From a virus, in the IMG/VR virus record IMGVR_UViG_3300021142_001088, positions 1 to 41,810 of that record: 41,810 nt of DNA; one strand, written 5' to 3'. Under the pieces are notes generated by a model. That model saw only the letters and a program-made list of their open reading frames with translations. It did not search any database and had not been told where the DNA came from. The position numbers were made by a program, and so were the translations under genes. Positions 16,583 through 23,546 of this stretch are shown piece by piece (position 1 is the stretch's first letter; every line of letters begins with the position of its first letter).

Positions 16583-16590
16583 TATTTATC
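16583..16590 (-). promoter_or_regulatory. Late promoter of gp19 (GATAAATA)
   Basis: GATAAATA on the minus strand overlaps the gp18 stop codon region and lies 26 bases before the gp19 ATG. It has one mismatch, at the variable first base. Confidence 0.6.
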
Positions 16591-18367
16591 TTAATTGACC
16601 AACAATCTGTGTAAAGTCAACACCAGTTCTAGTAGCAATAAAGTTCAACTGAATGTAATTAATGCTTCTTGCTGGCTGAATATAAATGTCTCCGACAAAT
16701 TGATTTGCGTCTATAACGTCTGGTGTATTGTTTGTGCTATCGCACACTACACGGTAGTTGTAGATTCCACGGCGGCTCTGAACAGAACGCAAGAATGGCT
16801 CAACTAGGTTCACAAATTGTGACTGTGTGAATGAGTCGTTAAACTCAAACAAACTACCGCGTGCAGCTCTTGCGATTGTCTTTTCTAGAACAATGAACAA
16901 GCGACGAACATTGATGCGATCAAAAGCACTTGGTCTATTCAAGAATGTCTTGTCACCAAATAGAAGTGTACCTTCTCCTGGGAATGAGACAACTGGATTA
17001 ATACCAGCCTTGTAAAGAATATCACGATCTGCCTGATTTGGATTGTATGCTAATTTAACAATGTTCTGAATAGCGCCTCTTGACACACCCGCTGGTGAGT
17101 ACCAAGGATCTGCCGAAGCATCTGTACGAGCACATAGACCAGCGATATCACCGTTTAGAGGAACCCAAACGTACTTATCGTTGTATTTGTCGTACTGATA
17201 CTTCCATCCGCTATCAACAACAGCATATGAGCTAGTCAATGTAAGACCAGTGGTGTCATATGGAGTTACTGACTGCGCCCACTCAACAATTTCAGATCCA
17301 GTATCTGTTGTAACTTGAACAACTGATAGAGGTGGAGAAATGAAAGCGACACAATCCATGCGGTTCTGAGCAACAGTAATTGCCTCGTTCTGGAAATCAG
17401 ATGTTCCGTCACCCGTCATGAGCAATGAAATATCAATCTTTTCCTTGTCAGCAAAAGAATTTGTTAGAGCAGTGACATAATCATTCTCTGTAATAGCACC
17501 ATCAGCTCCGCCAGCAAAAATTGCGGTATTCGCAAACTCTGCTGTACTGAAAGAAGATGATGTGCTTACTAGACTTCCCCAGCTTGTTGGGTTGTCTGTT
17601 GGTGGATTAATTGAATAGAGGTACTTAGACTTACGGAATAGAACTTCACGGTAGTAGTTTGATGTTCCGTCTGTTGCCTTGGCATCCTTAAATTTCGACA
17701 AGCTCTGATACTTCTCAAGAATTGTTCCTGCTGTACCAGTGATGAAACCCAACTTGTCGATAACAAGAACGTGAAGTTCGTCACCAAGATATTGTCCTGT
17801 TACGTTTAGAACGTATGGAGAAGTATTTGGAGCATAATCGAACACATCAGCATACTGATGCCATGTTGAGTAAAGTGACGAAGCCGAATTGGTTGTAGCT
17901 TCTGACCAAGCTGTTGGGCTTGTATTTGCGAAGGTTAGAACCTCAATGCTGTTACCAATTGCTCCAGTATAACGCGCTGAGTACGATACGTCATTTGGAA
18001 ATACACTTGGGTTATCGTATGCTCCAGAAGCAGGATTGAAATAATCCAACTCGTTCTGAATTACAACTTGTGCTGAAGCGTTAGATGACGCATTGAACTG
18101 ACTGCTTGTGTTACCAGCTCTTACAACCTGTAATGAGTTTGAATAAGACAGGAAGTTAGCAGCCGTGAAAAATGATTTGCTGGTGTTAGCGTCTGGTTCT
18201 CCAAAACGAGAAACTAGCTGAATCTCGCTTGAAACTAAAGTTGGAGAATTAACTGGACCCCAATTAAAGGTTCCAACAATCGCACCAGTTGATACTGATG
18301 TTGCTGGAATTGTAGTTGTTAAATCAACTTCATTTACGCTAACGCCTGGTGATACTTGAAATGCCAT
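16586..18367 (-). CDS. 18: gp18 tail sheath protein
   Basis: Contractile sheath subunit, 593 residues (T4: 659). The N-terminal FQVSPGVSVNEVDLTTTIPATSVSTG and C-terminal RRLFIVLEKTIARAARG, FVEPFLRSVQ-like segment and IYIQPARSINYIQLNFIATRTG are typical of Myoviridae-type sheaths, where these ends carry the interlocking strands. AGGAGA precedes the ATG and a consensus late promoter lies 42 bases upstream. Confidence 0.97.
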   Translation of the reverse strand: MAFQVSPGVSVNEVDLTTTIPATSVSTGAIVGTFNWGPVNSPTLVSSEIQLVSRFGEPDANTSKSFFTAANFLSYSNSLQVVRAGNTSSQFNASSNASAQVVIQNELDYFNPASGAYDNPSVFPNDVSYSARYTGAIGNSIEVLTFANTSPTAWSEATTNSASSLYSTWHQYADVFDYAPNTSPYVLNVTGQYLGDELHVLVIDKLGFITGTAGTILEKYQSLSKFKDAKATDGTSNYYREVLFRKSKYLYSINPPTDNPTSWGSLVSTSSSFSTAEFANTAIFAGGADGAITENDYVTALTNSFADKEKIDISLLMTGDGTSDFQNEAITVAQNRMDCVAFISPPLSVVQVTTDTGSEIVEWAQSVTPYDTTGLTLTSSYAVVDSGWKYQYDKYNDKYVWVPLNGDIAGLCARTDASADPWYSPAGVSRGAIQNIVKLAYNPNQADRDILYKAGINPVVSFPGEGTLLFGDKTFLNRPSAFDRINVRRLFIVLEKTIARAARGSLFEFNDSFTQSQFVNLVEPFLRSVQSRRGIYNYRVVCDSTNNTPDVIDANQFVGDIYIQPARSINYIQLNFIATRTGVDFTQIVGQLR

Positions 18368-18408
18368 GTTGTTCTCCTGAGAATAGGCGGAGTTATTAAT
18401 ATCTTATC

Positions 18409-18416
18409 TATTTATA
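18409..18416 (-). promoter_or_regulatory. T4-type late promoter of gp18
   Basis: Exact TATAAATA on the minus strand between the gp17 C-terminal gene and gp18, 42 bases before the gp18 ATG. Confidence 0.8.
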
Positions 18417-18427
18417 AAAAGCCATCT

Positions 18428-19618
18428 TTACGGGAGATTTCCAAACCAGTCTTTACCGTAATCATCATCTATATTCAAAACTGTCTGCCAAACGATACCA
18501 TCTTGCTTAAAGTAGGATGGTTTATCCTCAAGCTCGTCTATTGTGACAGGAAGAGGGGGTAGTTCTTCCTCAATCTGTCTCATTTTCTCTTCATAAAGCT
18601 TCTGACGAATATCAAAAGAGGTTAAATCTTTGAAGTATTGCTGGGCAGTCAACCAAGCAAATAGAACCAGACACATAGCCAGATCGTCATGATTTCCTTC
18701 TTCGGCAGCATAAGTTCCGTCTCTTTTAAGAACAAAGGTAGAAAGTTCTTCTATAATATTGAAATCTTGAACAATAAGTCTAATGTTTTCAACCAATTCC
18801 TTTAGAGCATTACACCCCTGTCTTTTGACTCTTTTGGTAGTTTTAATACCAAGTTGCTTAGTTCTTCCCTGTTGGCTGAGATAATATTTACCGTTGGCTT
18901 CCTCTCCGTGGAACATGTTGTCATATTCCAGTTCGTAGAACACCAAGTCACAAACTTGAGCACCAACGTCATTATTTTCGATAACCAGATAAGCATCATT
19001 GTAATACTTGGCGGTATTTACTATAACGTTAGGAAACAACATAGGCGAAATTACGTTATTTCTATACTTAGCCACAATCTTGAAAGGTTCCTGAGAGGTA
19101 TCAAAAACAAGAAAAGCCGCATAGTCTAGTCCAAGTCCTCTGGATGGATCTGCCACTAGAATGTAAAAGTGACCTGGAACTGGTTCTTCGTAAAGCTCCA
19201 ATCCTTCCAGAATTTTCTTGATGGAACGAATAAAAGCCATGCTCTTAAGAGCAGCAGAGGAAATGAGAGTTCCAGAACTTCCAAGGAAGGTACAGTTGTG
19301 CGAAACCAAATCATTAGTATAGTATCGACCCCATTTATCAACATTCACTAAATCGTAAACATATTGATTATCTTTTATTGGGACTATATCTTTTACAATT
19401 TTTTTTGATAAAACGTCACCAGATTTTATGATGTTAGCGTGAATGAATGTGTGTTGATCTATTTCGAATAAATGGTCTTTTGTGCAAGTTATCTCACTAC
19501 CGTCAATAAATTTTATTTTTAATAAATTCGAAGATAGTTTTCGTTTGATATCTGAAAAATCAGACCAACCATCAGGGGTCAGAACTTGATATTGTTCGTT
19601 AATTTTAGTTTCTAACAT
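18428..19618 (-). CDS. 17: gp17 large terminase, C-terminal half with split-intein C part
   Basis: This 396-residue ORF starts with an intein C fragment (residues 1-108) fused to the nuclease half of terminase (109-396). The nuclease domain cuts concatemeric DNA at headful packaging. Its RNase-H-like acidic residues are visible in LVADPSRGLGLDY, LVIENNDVGAQVCD and GNHDDLAMCLVLF. The extein begins with Cys109 in CTFLGSSGTLI, which continues the sequence that stops at residue 596 of the N-terminal gene. The first 14 bases overlap the end of the HNH gene, so translation is probably coupled. Without trans-splicing this protein lacks the ATPase domain. Confidence 0.93.
   Translation of the reverse strand: MLETKINEQYQVLTPDGWSDFSDIKRKLSSNLLKIKFIDGSEITCTKDHLFEIDQHTFIHANIIKSGDVLSKKIVKDIVPIKDNQYVYDLVNVDKWGRYYTNDLVSHNCTFLGSSGTLISSAALKSMAFIRSIKKILEGLELYEEPVPGHFYILVADPSRGLGLDYAAFLVFDTSQEPFKIVAKYRNNVISPMLFPNVIVNTAKYYNDAYLVIENNDVGAQVCDLVFYELEYDNMFHGEEANGKYYLSQQGRTKQLGIKTTKRVKRQGCNALKELVENIRLIVQDFNIIEELSTFVLKRDGTYAAEEGNHDDLAMCLVLFAWLTAQQYFKDLTSFDIRQKLYEEKMRQIEEELPPLPVTIDELEDKPSYFKQDGIVWQTVLNIDDDYGKDWFGNLP
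19295..19618 (-). mobile_element. Split intein, C-terminal fragment (108 aa)
   Basis: Residues 1-108 of the C-terminal terminase gene. Intein block B is CTKDHLF (residues 45-51, with the TxxH pair Thr46 and His49), block F is YVYDLVNVDKWG (86-97), and block G ends in LVSHN (104-108) followed by Cys109 as the +1 nucleophile. These make a class 1 splicing site. The fragment contains everything after block A, which is the atypical split seen in known terminase inteins such as AceL-TerL (short N part, long C part). Confidence 0.92.
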
Positions 19619-20201
19619 CTACAATCCCATCTTTCCAAGTTTTATTTTTAATAATTTGTCTTATTAGAGTATCAGAAACTTTATATTTTTTTGATACTTC
19701 TTTACAAAAAAGATTATCGTATGTGAGTATCTTCCCATTTTTTGATTTTGTTCCTATTAGTTTTGAGTCAGCTAAGTCAATTTTATCAAAATATTTTTTT
19801 TTAATTTCATCAACTTCTTTTTTACTCAGTTTAGAAGGTCCCCCAAATCTTTTTCCAGTCCTATCTGTTTTTAATTTGTAACCTTTTTTATTTTTATTCC
19901 AAGGAACATTTCCAATTTTTGGACCAGATCTACCAATAAGCTCTGGTCTTTTTTTACCAGTTTGTATTTTTGAAATATAATCAACAGGAAGCTCCATCCT
20001 TTTTGATATTAATGCAACGGCACCCCAATCTTTTTGCTGATAATGTATATCAAAATGTTCTTGTATAGAAATACACATTAAATTATTAATATCATTATTG
20101 TTTCTATCACCGTCTTTGTGGTGTATTTCATAACTTCTACCTTCGTCATCTTTTGGTATTTTTCCAAAATGTTGTTCCCATATTCTTCTGTGTCTACTCA
20201 T
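19605..20201 (-). CDS. Free-standing HNH homing endonuclease between terminase halves
   Basis: A 198-residue HNH nuclease lying between the two terminase genes. The N-terminal domain has YEIHHKDGDRNNNDINNL (residues about 24-41) and EHFDIHY, giving the H-N-H pattern. The middle is basic (NKNKKGYKLKTDR), and the C-terminus has a helix-turn-helix-like DNA-recognition segment, FCKEVSKKYKVSDTLIRQII. It has a strong AAGGAG ribosome site and its own consensus late promoter. A likely role is to cut unbroken terminase alleles and spread the split arrangement. Known fractured phage genes often carry such a nuclease in this position. Confidence 0.93.
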   Translation of the reverse strand: MSRHRRIWEQHFGKIPKDDEGRSYEIHHKDGDRNNNDINNLMCISIQEHFDIHYQQKDWGAVALISKRMELPVDYISKIQTGKKRPELIGRSGPKIGNVPWNKNKKGYKLKTDRTGKRFGGPSKLSKKEVDEIKKKYFDKIDLADSKLIGTKSKNGKILTYDNLFCKEVSKKYKVSDTLIRQIIKNKTWKDGIVDVRN

Positions 20202-20223
20202 TTTAACTCTCCTTGTTTTATTT

Positions 20224-20231
20224 TATTTATA
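20224..20231 (-). promoter_or_regulatory. T4-type late promoter of HNH gene
   Basis: Exact TATAAATA on the minus strand in the 49-base gap after the terminase N-terminal gene, 23 bases before the HNH ATG. It would also transcribe the C-terminal terminase gene. Confidence 0.75.
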
Positions 20232-20250
20232 AAACTTAGAAAGTTACACT

Positions 20251-22134
20251 CTATTCTATTTTAGAGTATAGCTCGCCAATTGTAATTTTTTCTATTATAC
20301 CAGTTACTTTATTTTTTACTGTTATAAGTGTGTCCTCGCCAACACATTCCATTTCTTGTAGATATTTTTGTTCACCAAGAACTCTTTTTTGTCCTGCTGC
20401 CCATTCTTCTGTTCTTCCAGGAACTTGACGCCAGTTGGCTTCGATGGTTTTGAATCCATTAACACCTTCTTCAGCTTCCTTCCATATCTTATAGAAGTGA
20501 TTCATACCATTAGGAGTTGAAGATATTAGAATCTTAGATGTCGTACCAGAAGAAATTGTAGGAAACACAGATGAGAAAAATTCTTCTGCGACATTGTTTG
20601 GAACGAAGGCAAATTCGTCAAGATATAAAAAATTTATAGAATAACCACGGGATGCGCTTGATGACGTTGAATCAGCTAGAATACGACAATTGTTTTCTAA
20701 TTCGATATCACCTTTGTTCCATCCTTTGACACCCTGCTGTAACCATAACGGAAGTTCTTCATAAGCGAGTTTAATGCGATTAAGAATTTCGCGAGCAGTC
20801 TTTGCTTTGTTAGCCAGAATGGCAACGAACTTATCTTCCTCGAAAAGAATATACCAAAGAAGATAAGCAACAACCGTTGTAGTATTATGAGTTGGTATCA
20901 TTGTTCTACCACACAGGAAAAGATGGTTTTCAGCATCTACTTGAATACAGCGAACAGGAACAGAATTTGTTCTTTCTATTGATTCAATATAGATATTCTT
21001 CACCTGACAATTTCCTATGATATTTTTTTGTCTTGCCTTTTTTCTTTCAAGAGAAAAAAGTTTAAATTTGTCGGTGGTACATCTTATCTTGAAATAAATT
21101 TCTCCATTTATTATTCTTGAAGACTTTCGAGTTTTTATTCCTAGCGAAGTCAGAACAAAACGAACTTGATCAATAAGAGTCTCATTTTTTTGGTCGAATT
21201 CACATATACCATTTTTAGAGCAATAGCCATCAGAGTCCATAAGACCACGAATCAAAGACAGTCTTGATTCGAGAGAAGATCTCATATAATTTTCTGGTAT
21301 ACACTTATTTCCAAGAACCCCTATGTTTTTTAATTTTGGTAAGATCTCGTATATACCAAAATATCCGACATTAGGGGATCTTTTATCTGGTCTGAAATCT
21401 GTTATTTTGTATGTTGGTGTTAGTTTGTTTTTATAATGGTTATAATCGTCAATAGAACAAGTGATTCTGGCCGCGTCAGTATGACCATCTCCCAACCACA
21501 ATCCAAGCAAGTACGGATCTATTTGAAAAGATTCGTCTTTGTTTTCAAAATCAATATAATCAGATATAGGGATAGAAATTCCTTTGCTGGATTTTTTGGT
21601 TTTCTCCAATATCTCAACTAGATTTTTTGTTGTTGTTGTGATCTCTTTCTTATCAACAACAACAGTCCACATATGTTCAGCATCAGCAACAATTGTTTCA
21701 CCATTATCAAACTTTACACGAAAGCAAACATGGTCGTGCATGATATCTGTAGCAAATGTTACTTGTGTTAGCTTACCGTCAGTACCATAGATATGATCAC
21801 CAATTTTCAGATCACCCATAGTAGACCACCCATCGGTGGTTAGAATTGGGGTGTTTATATCAAGTGCCTTACCTACTTGACGACCAGCCTTCATCACGAC
21901 AAAACGATTATTTTCAATATCGTCTATAGTCTCTTTTTGAAAAGGATATAGATCAATATTGATAAAACCTCTATCTAGTGTTACGATCTTAACATAATTC
22001 TGAGCAAAGTAAATAGGATCATTTTTACATTTGATGTACTCACGAAGATGTTCTTCTGTGAGATTAAATGGAACTCCTACCTTTTTTAGTTTAGGATTTC
22101 CTAGATAACTATTTTTACGATTTATTGGATTCAT
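20251..22134 (-). CDS. 17: gp17 large terminase, N-terminal half with intein and split-intein N part
   Basis: A 627-residue ORF containing the terminase ATPase half broken by two intein parts. Residues 1-89 and 418-596 are terminase. Joined, they restore Walker A GRQVGKTTT; Walker B with the catalytic Glu is LYLDEF (503-508) and the coupling motif is ISSTPNG (537-543). Residues 90-417 are a complete intein. Residues 597-627 are a split-intein N fragment, after which the gene stops. The predicted spliced terminase (89 + 179 + 288 residues from the second gene) is 556 residues, similar to T4 gp17 (610). Its start overlaps the end of gp16. Confidence 0.95.
   Translation of the reverse strand: MNPINRKNSYLGNPKLKKVGVPFNLTEEHLREYIKCKNDPIYFAQNYVKIVTLDRGFINIDLYPFQKETIDDIENNRFVVMKAGRQVGKALDINTPILTTDGWSTMGDLKIGDHIYGTDGKLTQVTFATDIMHDHVCFRVKFDNGETIVADAEHMWTVVVDKKEITTTTKNLVEILEKTKKSSKGISIPISDYIDFENKDESFQIDPYLLGLWLGDGHTDAARITCSIDDYNHYKNKLTPTYKITDFRPDKRSPNVGYFGIYEILPKLKNIGVLGNKCIPENYMRSSLESRLSLIRGLMDSDGYCSKNGICEFDQKNETLIDQVRFVLTSLGIKTRKSSRIINGEIYFKIRCTTDKFKLFSLERKKARQKNIIGNCQVKNIYIESIERTNSVPVRCIQVDAENHLFLCGRTMIPTHNTTTVVAYLLWYILFEEDKFVAILANKAKTAREILNRIKLAYEELPLWLQQGVKGWNKGDIELENNCRILADSTSSSASRGYSINFLYLDEFAFVPNNVAEEFFSSVFPTISSGTTSKILISSTPNGMNHFYKIWKEAEEGVNGFKTIEANWRQVPGRTEEWAAGQKRVLGEQKYLQEMECVGEDTLITVKNKVTGIIEKITIGELYSKIE
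20254..20346 (-). mobile_element. Split intein, N-terminal fragment (31 aa)
   Basis: After extein LQEME (ending at residue 596) the protein continues CVGEDTLITV and ends 31 residues later at SKIE. The first Cys and the GEDTLI segment are intein block A. The N fragment contains only block A and is far shorter than in canonical split inteins of about 100 residues. The partner is the 108-residue fragment at 19295-19618. The splice would join Glu596 to Cys109. Confidence 0.92.
20884..21867 (-). mobile_element. Class 3-type intein with LAGLIDADG endonuclease in terminase Walker A
   Basis: A 328-residue insertion between Lys89 and Thr418 of the terminase gene. It begins with Ala, not Cys or Ser, and ends THN before +1 Thr. 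Three separated residues match the class 3 'WCT' signature: Trp67 in block B (EHMWTV), Cys307 in block F (RCIQVD, where most inteins have Asp) and Thr326 in block G (PTHN). Two LAGLIDADG helices, LLGLWLGDG (120-128) and LIRGLMDSDG (205-214), keep their acidic residues, so the homing nuclease looks intact. Confidence 0.9.
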
Positions 22135-22537
22135 TCTTAATCATTTTCAAAAGTTCAGTAGTGGAACCATTAAAGATTATCGCTTTATCAATACTAACTT
22201 TAGATGAACCATCAGTCTCAGATGTAAGTTCTTTCTTATCTTTCTGTAGCTTTAGAAGCTGATGAGCGGCATCAGCTTGTGTTTTTAATAGATTAGCCAG
22301 AACTTCTGCGGCTCTTGGATGCTGTCCCTCACGAAGAATATCCATCATCATATCCACAGCTTTTGCGCTATTTTCAACTACATCGTAAATATTGCGGCGA
22401 GCATATTCAGCATCATCTTCAATCTTTGAATCAGTTGTTGTTAATTCTGTCTTTTCTCCAGTGACATGCTCTTTATCTTCCACTATCTCAACATCAAAAA
22501 TGTCAGTCAGTGGGTCATTTGAATTTTCAGTAGTCAT
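22115..22537 (-). CDS. 16: gp16 small terminase subunit
   Basis: Regulatory subunit of the packaging motor, which forms a ring and helps the large terminase recognise and cut DNA. I choose the ATG at 22535-22537 (140 residues), because an upstream start would overlap gp15. The chain is helical: an acidic N-terminus, then a central region AEVLANLLKTQADAAHQLLKLQKDKKEL that forms a coiled coil. It overlaps the large terminase start by 20 bases. T4 gp16 is 164 residues. The assignment rests on helical content and order between gp15 and gp17. Confidence 0.88.
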   Translation of the reverse strand: MTTENSNDPLTDIFDVEIVEDKEHVTGEKTELTTTDSKIEDDAEYARRNIYDVVENSAKAVDMMMDILREGQHPRAAEVLANLLKTQADAAHQLLKLQKDKKELTSETDGSSKVSIDKAIIFNGSTTELLKMIKNESNKS

Positions 22538-22541
22538 AATA

Positions 22542-23546
22542 TTATATATGTTCTGTAATACTCTCAATAAAACCAAAGCTTGTTTCTAAGTTTGCGTTTG
22601 GTGGATTTGGTGTGACTTCTATCGTCACCATTGTTGAGGAAGTTGGCTCTATACTTAATGGTCTATGTGAAGCTTTTGTGATTGTTCCAATCACGTTTGA
22701 TGTGAGATTAAAATCACCAGTTCTACAAGTAATGACTAGTGTATTGCTTGTTGGGTCCCATGATGAAACTTCGGCTGTAGCAGTCGATTCAGAAAGGAAT
22801 CTTCCTTGATATACTATTTCTCCAAACTGATAATCACCAAATCCTGGATTTAGAGTCAATGATAGGCTATTACCTCTTGATCCAGGATAGCTATTGATAT
22901 TACCTTTGGCATCAAGAATAATCTTGCCACCAGCGTTGACTGGACCAAAGAACCATGTCTTCATTTTAAATCTTAAAGTCCATATTAGAACACGCACAGT
23001 TGTAGATGTATCACCTTCATACTGATTGCTATAATCAACGGATTCAAGAATGATGGGAACGTCTCTTACAATATCCATAGAATCAACGAAGGTCATTGAT
23101 AGCGTATAATCTGGATTGAAGTATGGAAAAATCTGTTCAACAATCTGAGTTCCATCTTCCACATTGCGAACATACACATCGACTTCAAAATCAATATTGT
23201 AAGGCACACCAGCATACTGTTGATTTACTGATGTTCTATCATTTGGATTTGGACTAAAATTACTATTAAATGAAGAGGTCTTTCTGGTTTCATCATACGC
23301 AATATTTGTCATTTCAAATGACATTCTAGGAAGTAAAATCTGAATCTGTTTATGTAGATCAGGATTGCCGTATAGACGAGTAATAAAATCTTCTTTACCA
23401 GCGTAAGTCAAAGGAACAGTTATACGATCAATTTCGTTAAGAGTATCCTTTTCATATCGGACCAATTGAATATGCTTAAAAAGCGTACCAAACGCAACAA
23501 CTGTACGTCTAAGAGTTCTATAGTAAAAATGTTGATTTGATAGCAT
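22542..23546 (-). CDS. 15: gp15 tail terminator / sheath stabiliser
   Basis: Caps the tail tube and sheath at the neck. The first about 215 residues match the T4 gp15 pattern: NQHFYYRTLRRTVVAFGTLF, RITVPLTYAGKEDF, QILLPRMSFEM and the RVLIWTLRFKMKTWFFGP segment. At 334 residues it is longer than T4 gp15 (272). The C-terminal part carries an extra small beta domain (GEIVYQG, then STATAEVSSW, then NVIGTITKASH) that is also found at the end of gp14 in this genome. The ATG directly follows the stop of the preceding gene (TAAATG). Confidence 0.93.
   Translation of the reverse strand: MLSNQHFYYRTLRRTVVAFGTLFKHIQLVRYEKDTLNEIDRITVPLTYAGKEDFITRLYGNPDLHKQIQILLPRMSFEMTNIAYDETRKTSSFNSNFSPNPNDRTSVNQQYAGVPYNIDFEVDVYVRNVEDGTQIVEQIFPYFNPDYTLSMTFVDSMDIVRDVPIILESVDYSNQYEGDTSTTVRVLIWTLRFKMKTWFFGPVNAGGKIILDAKGNINSYPGSRGNSLSLTLNPGFGDYQFGEIVYQGRFLSESTATAEVSSWDPTSNTLVITCRTGDFNLTSNVIGTITKASHRPLSIEPTSSTMVTIEVTPNPPNANLETSFGFIESITEHI

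Noticed and set aside
18428-20201. Reading the terminase break as a decayed pseudogene
   Set aside because: The ends carry complete intein blocks A and B-F-G with correct catalytic residues, and extein joins restore conserved terminase sequence.
20248-20267. ACTCTA / TAGAGT inverted repeat at the end of the first terminase gene
   Set aside because: Six-base AT-rich stem without a following T run; too weak for a terminator.
21867-21869. Ala at intein position 1 as evidence of a dead intein
   Set aside because: The W, C and T residues of class 3 inteins are all present, and that class does not use residue 1 as nucleophile.
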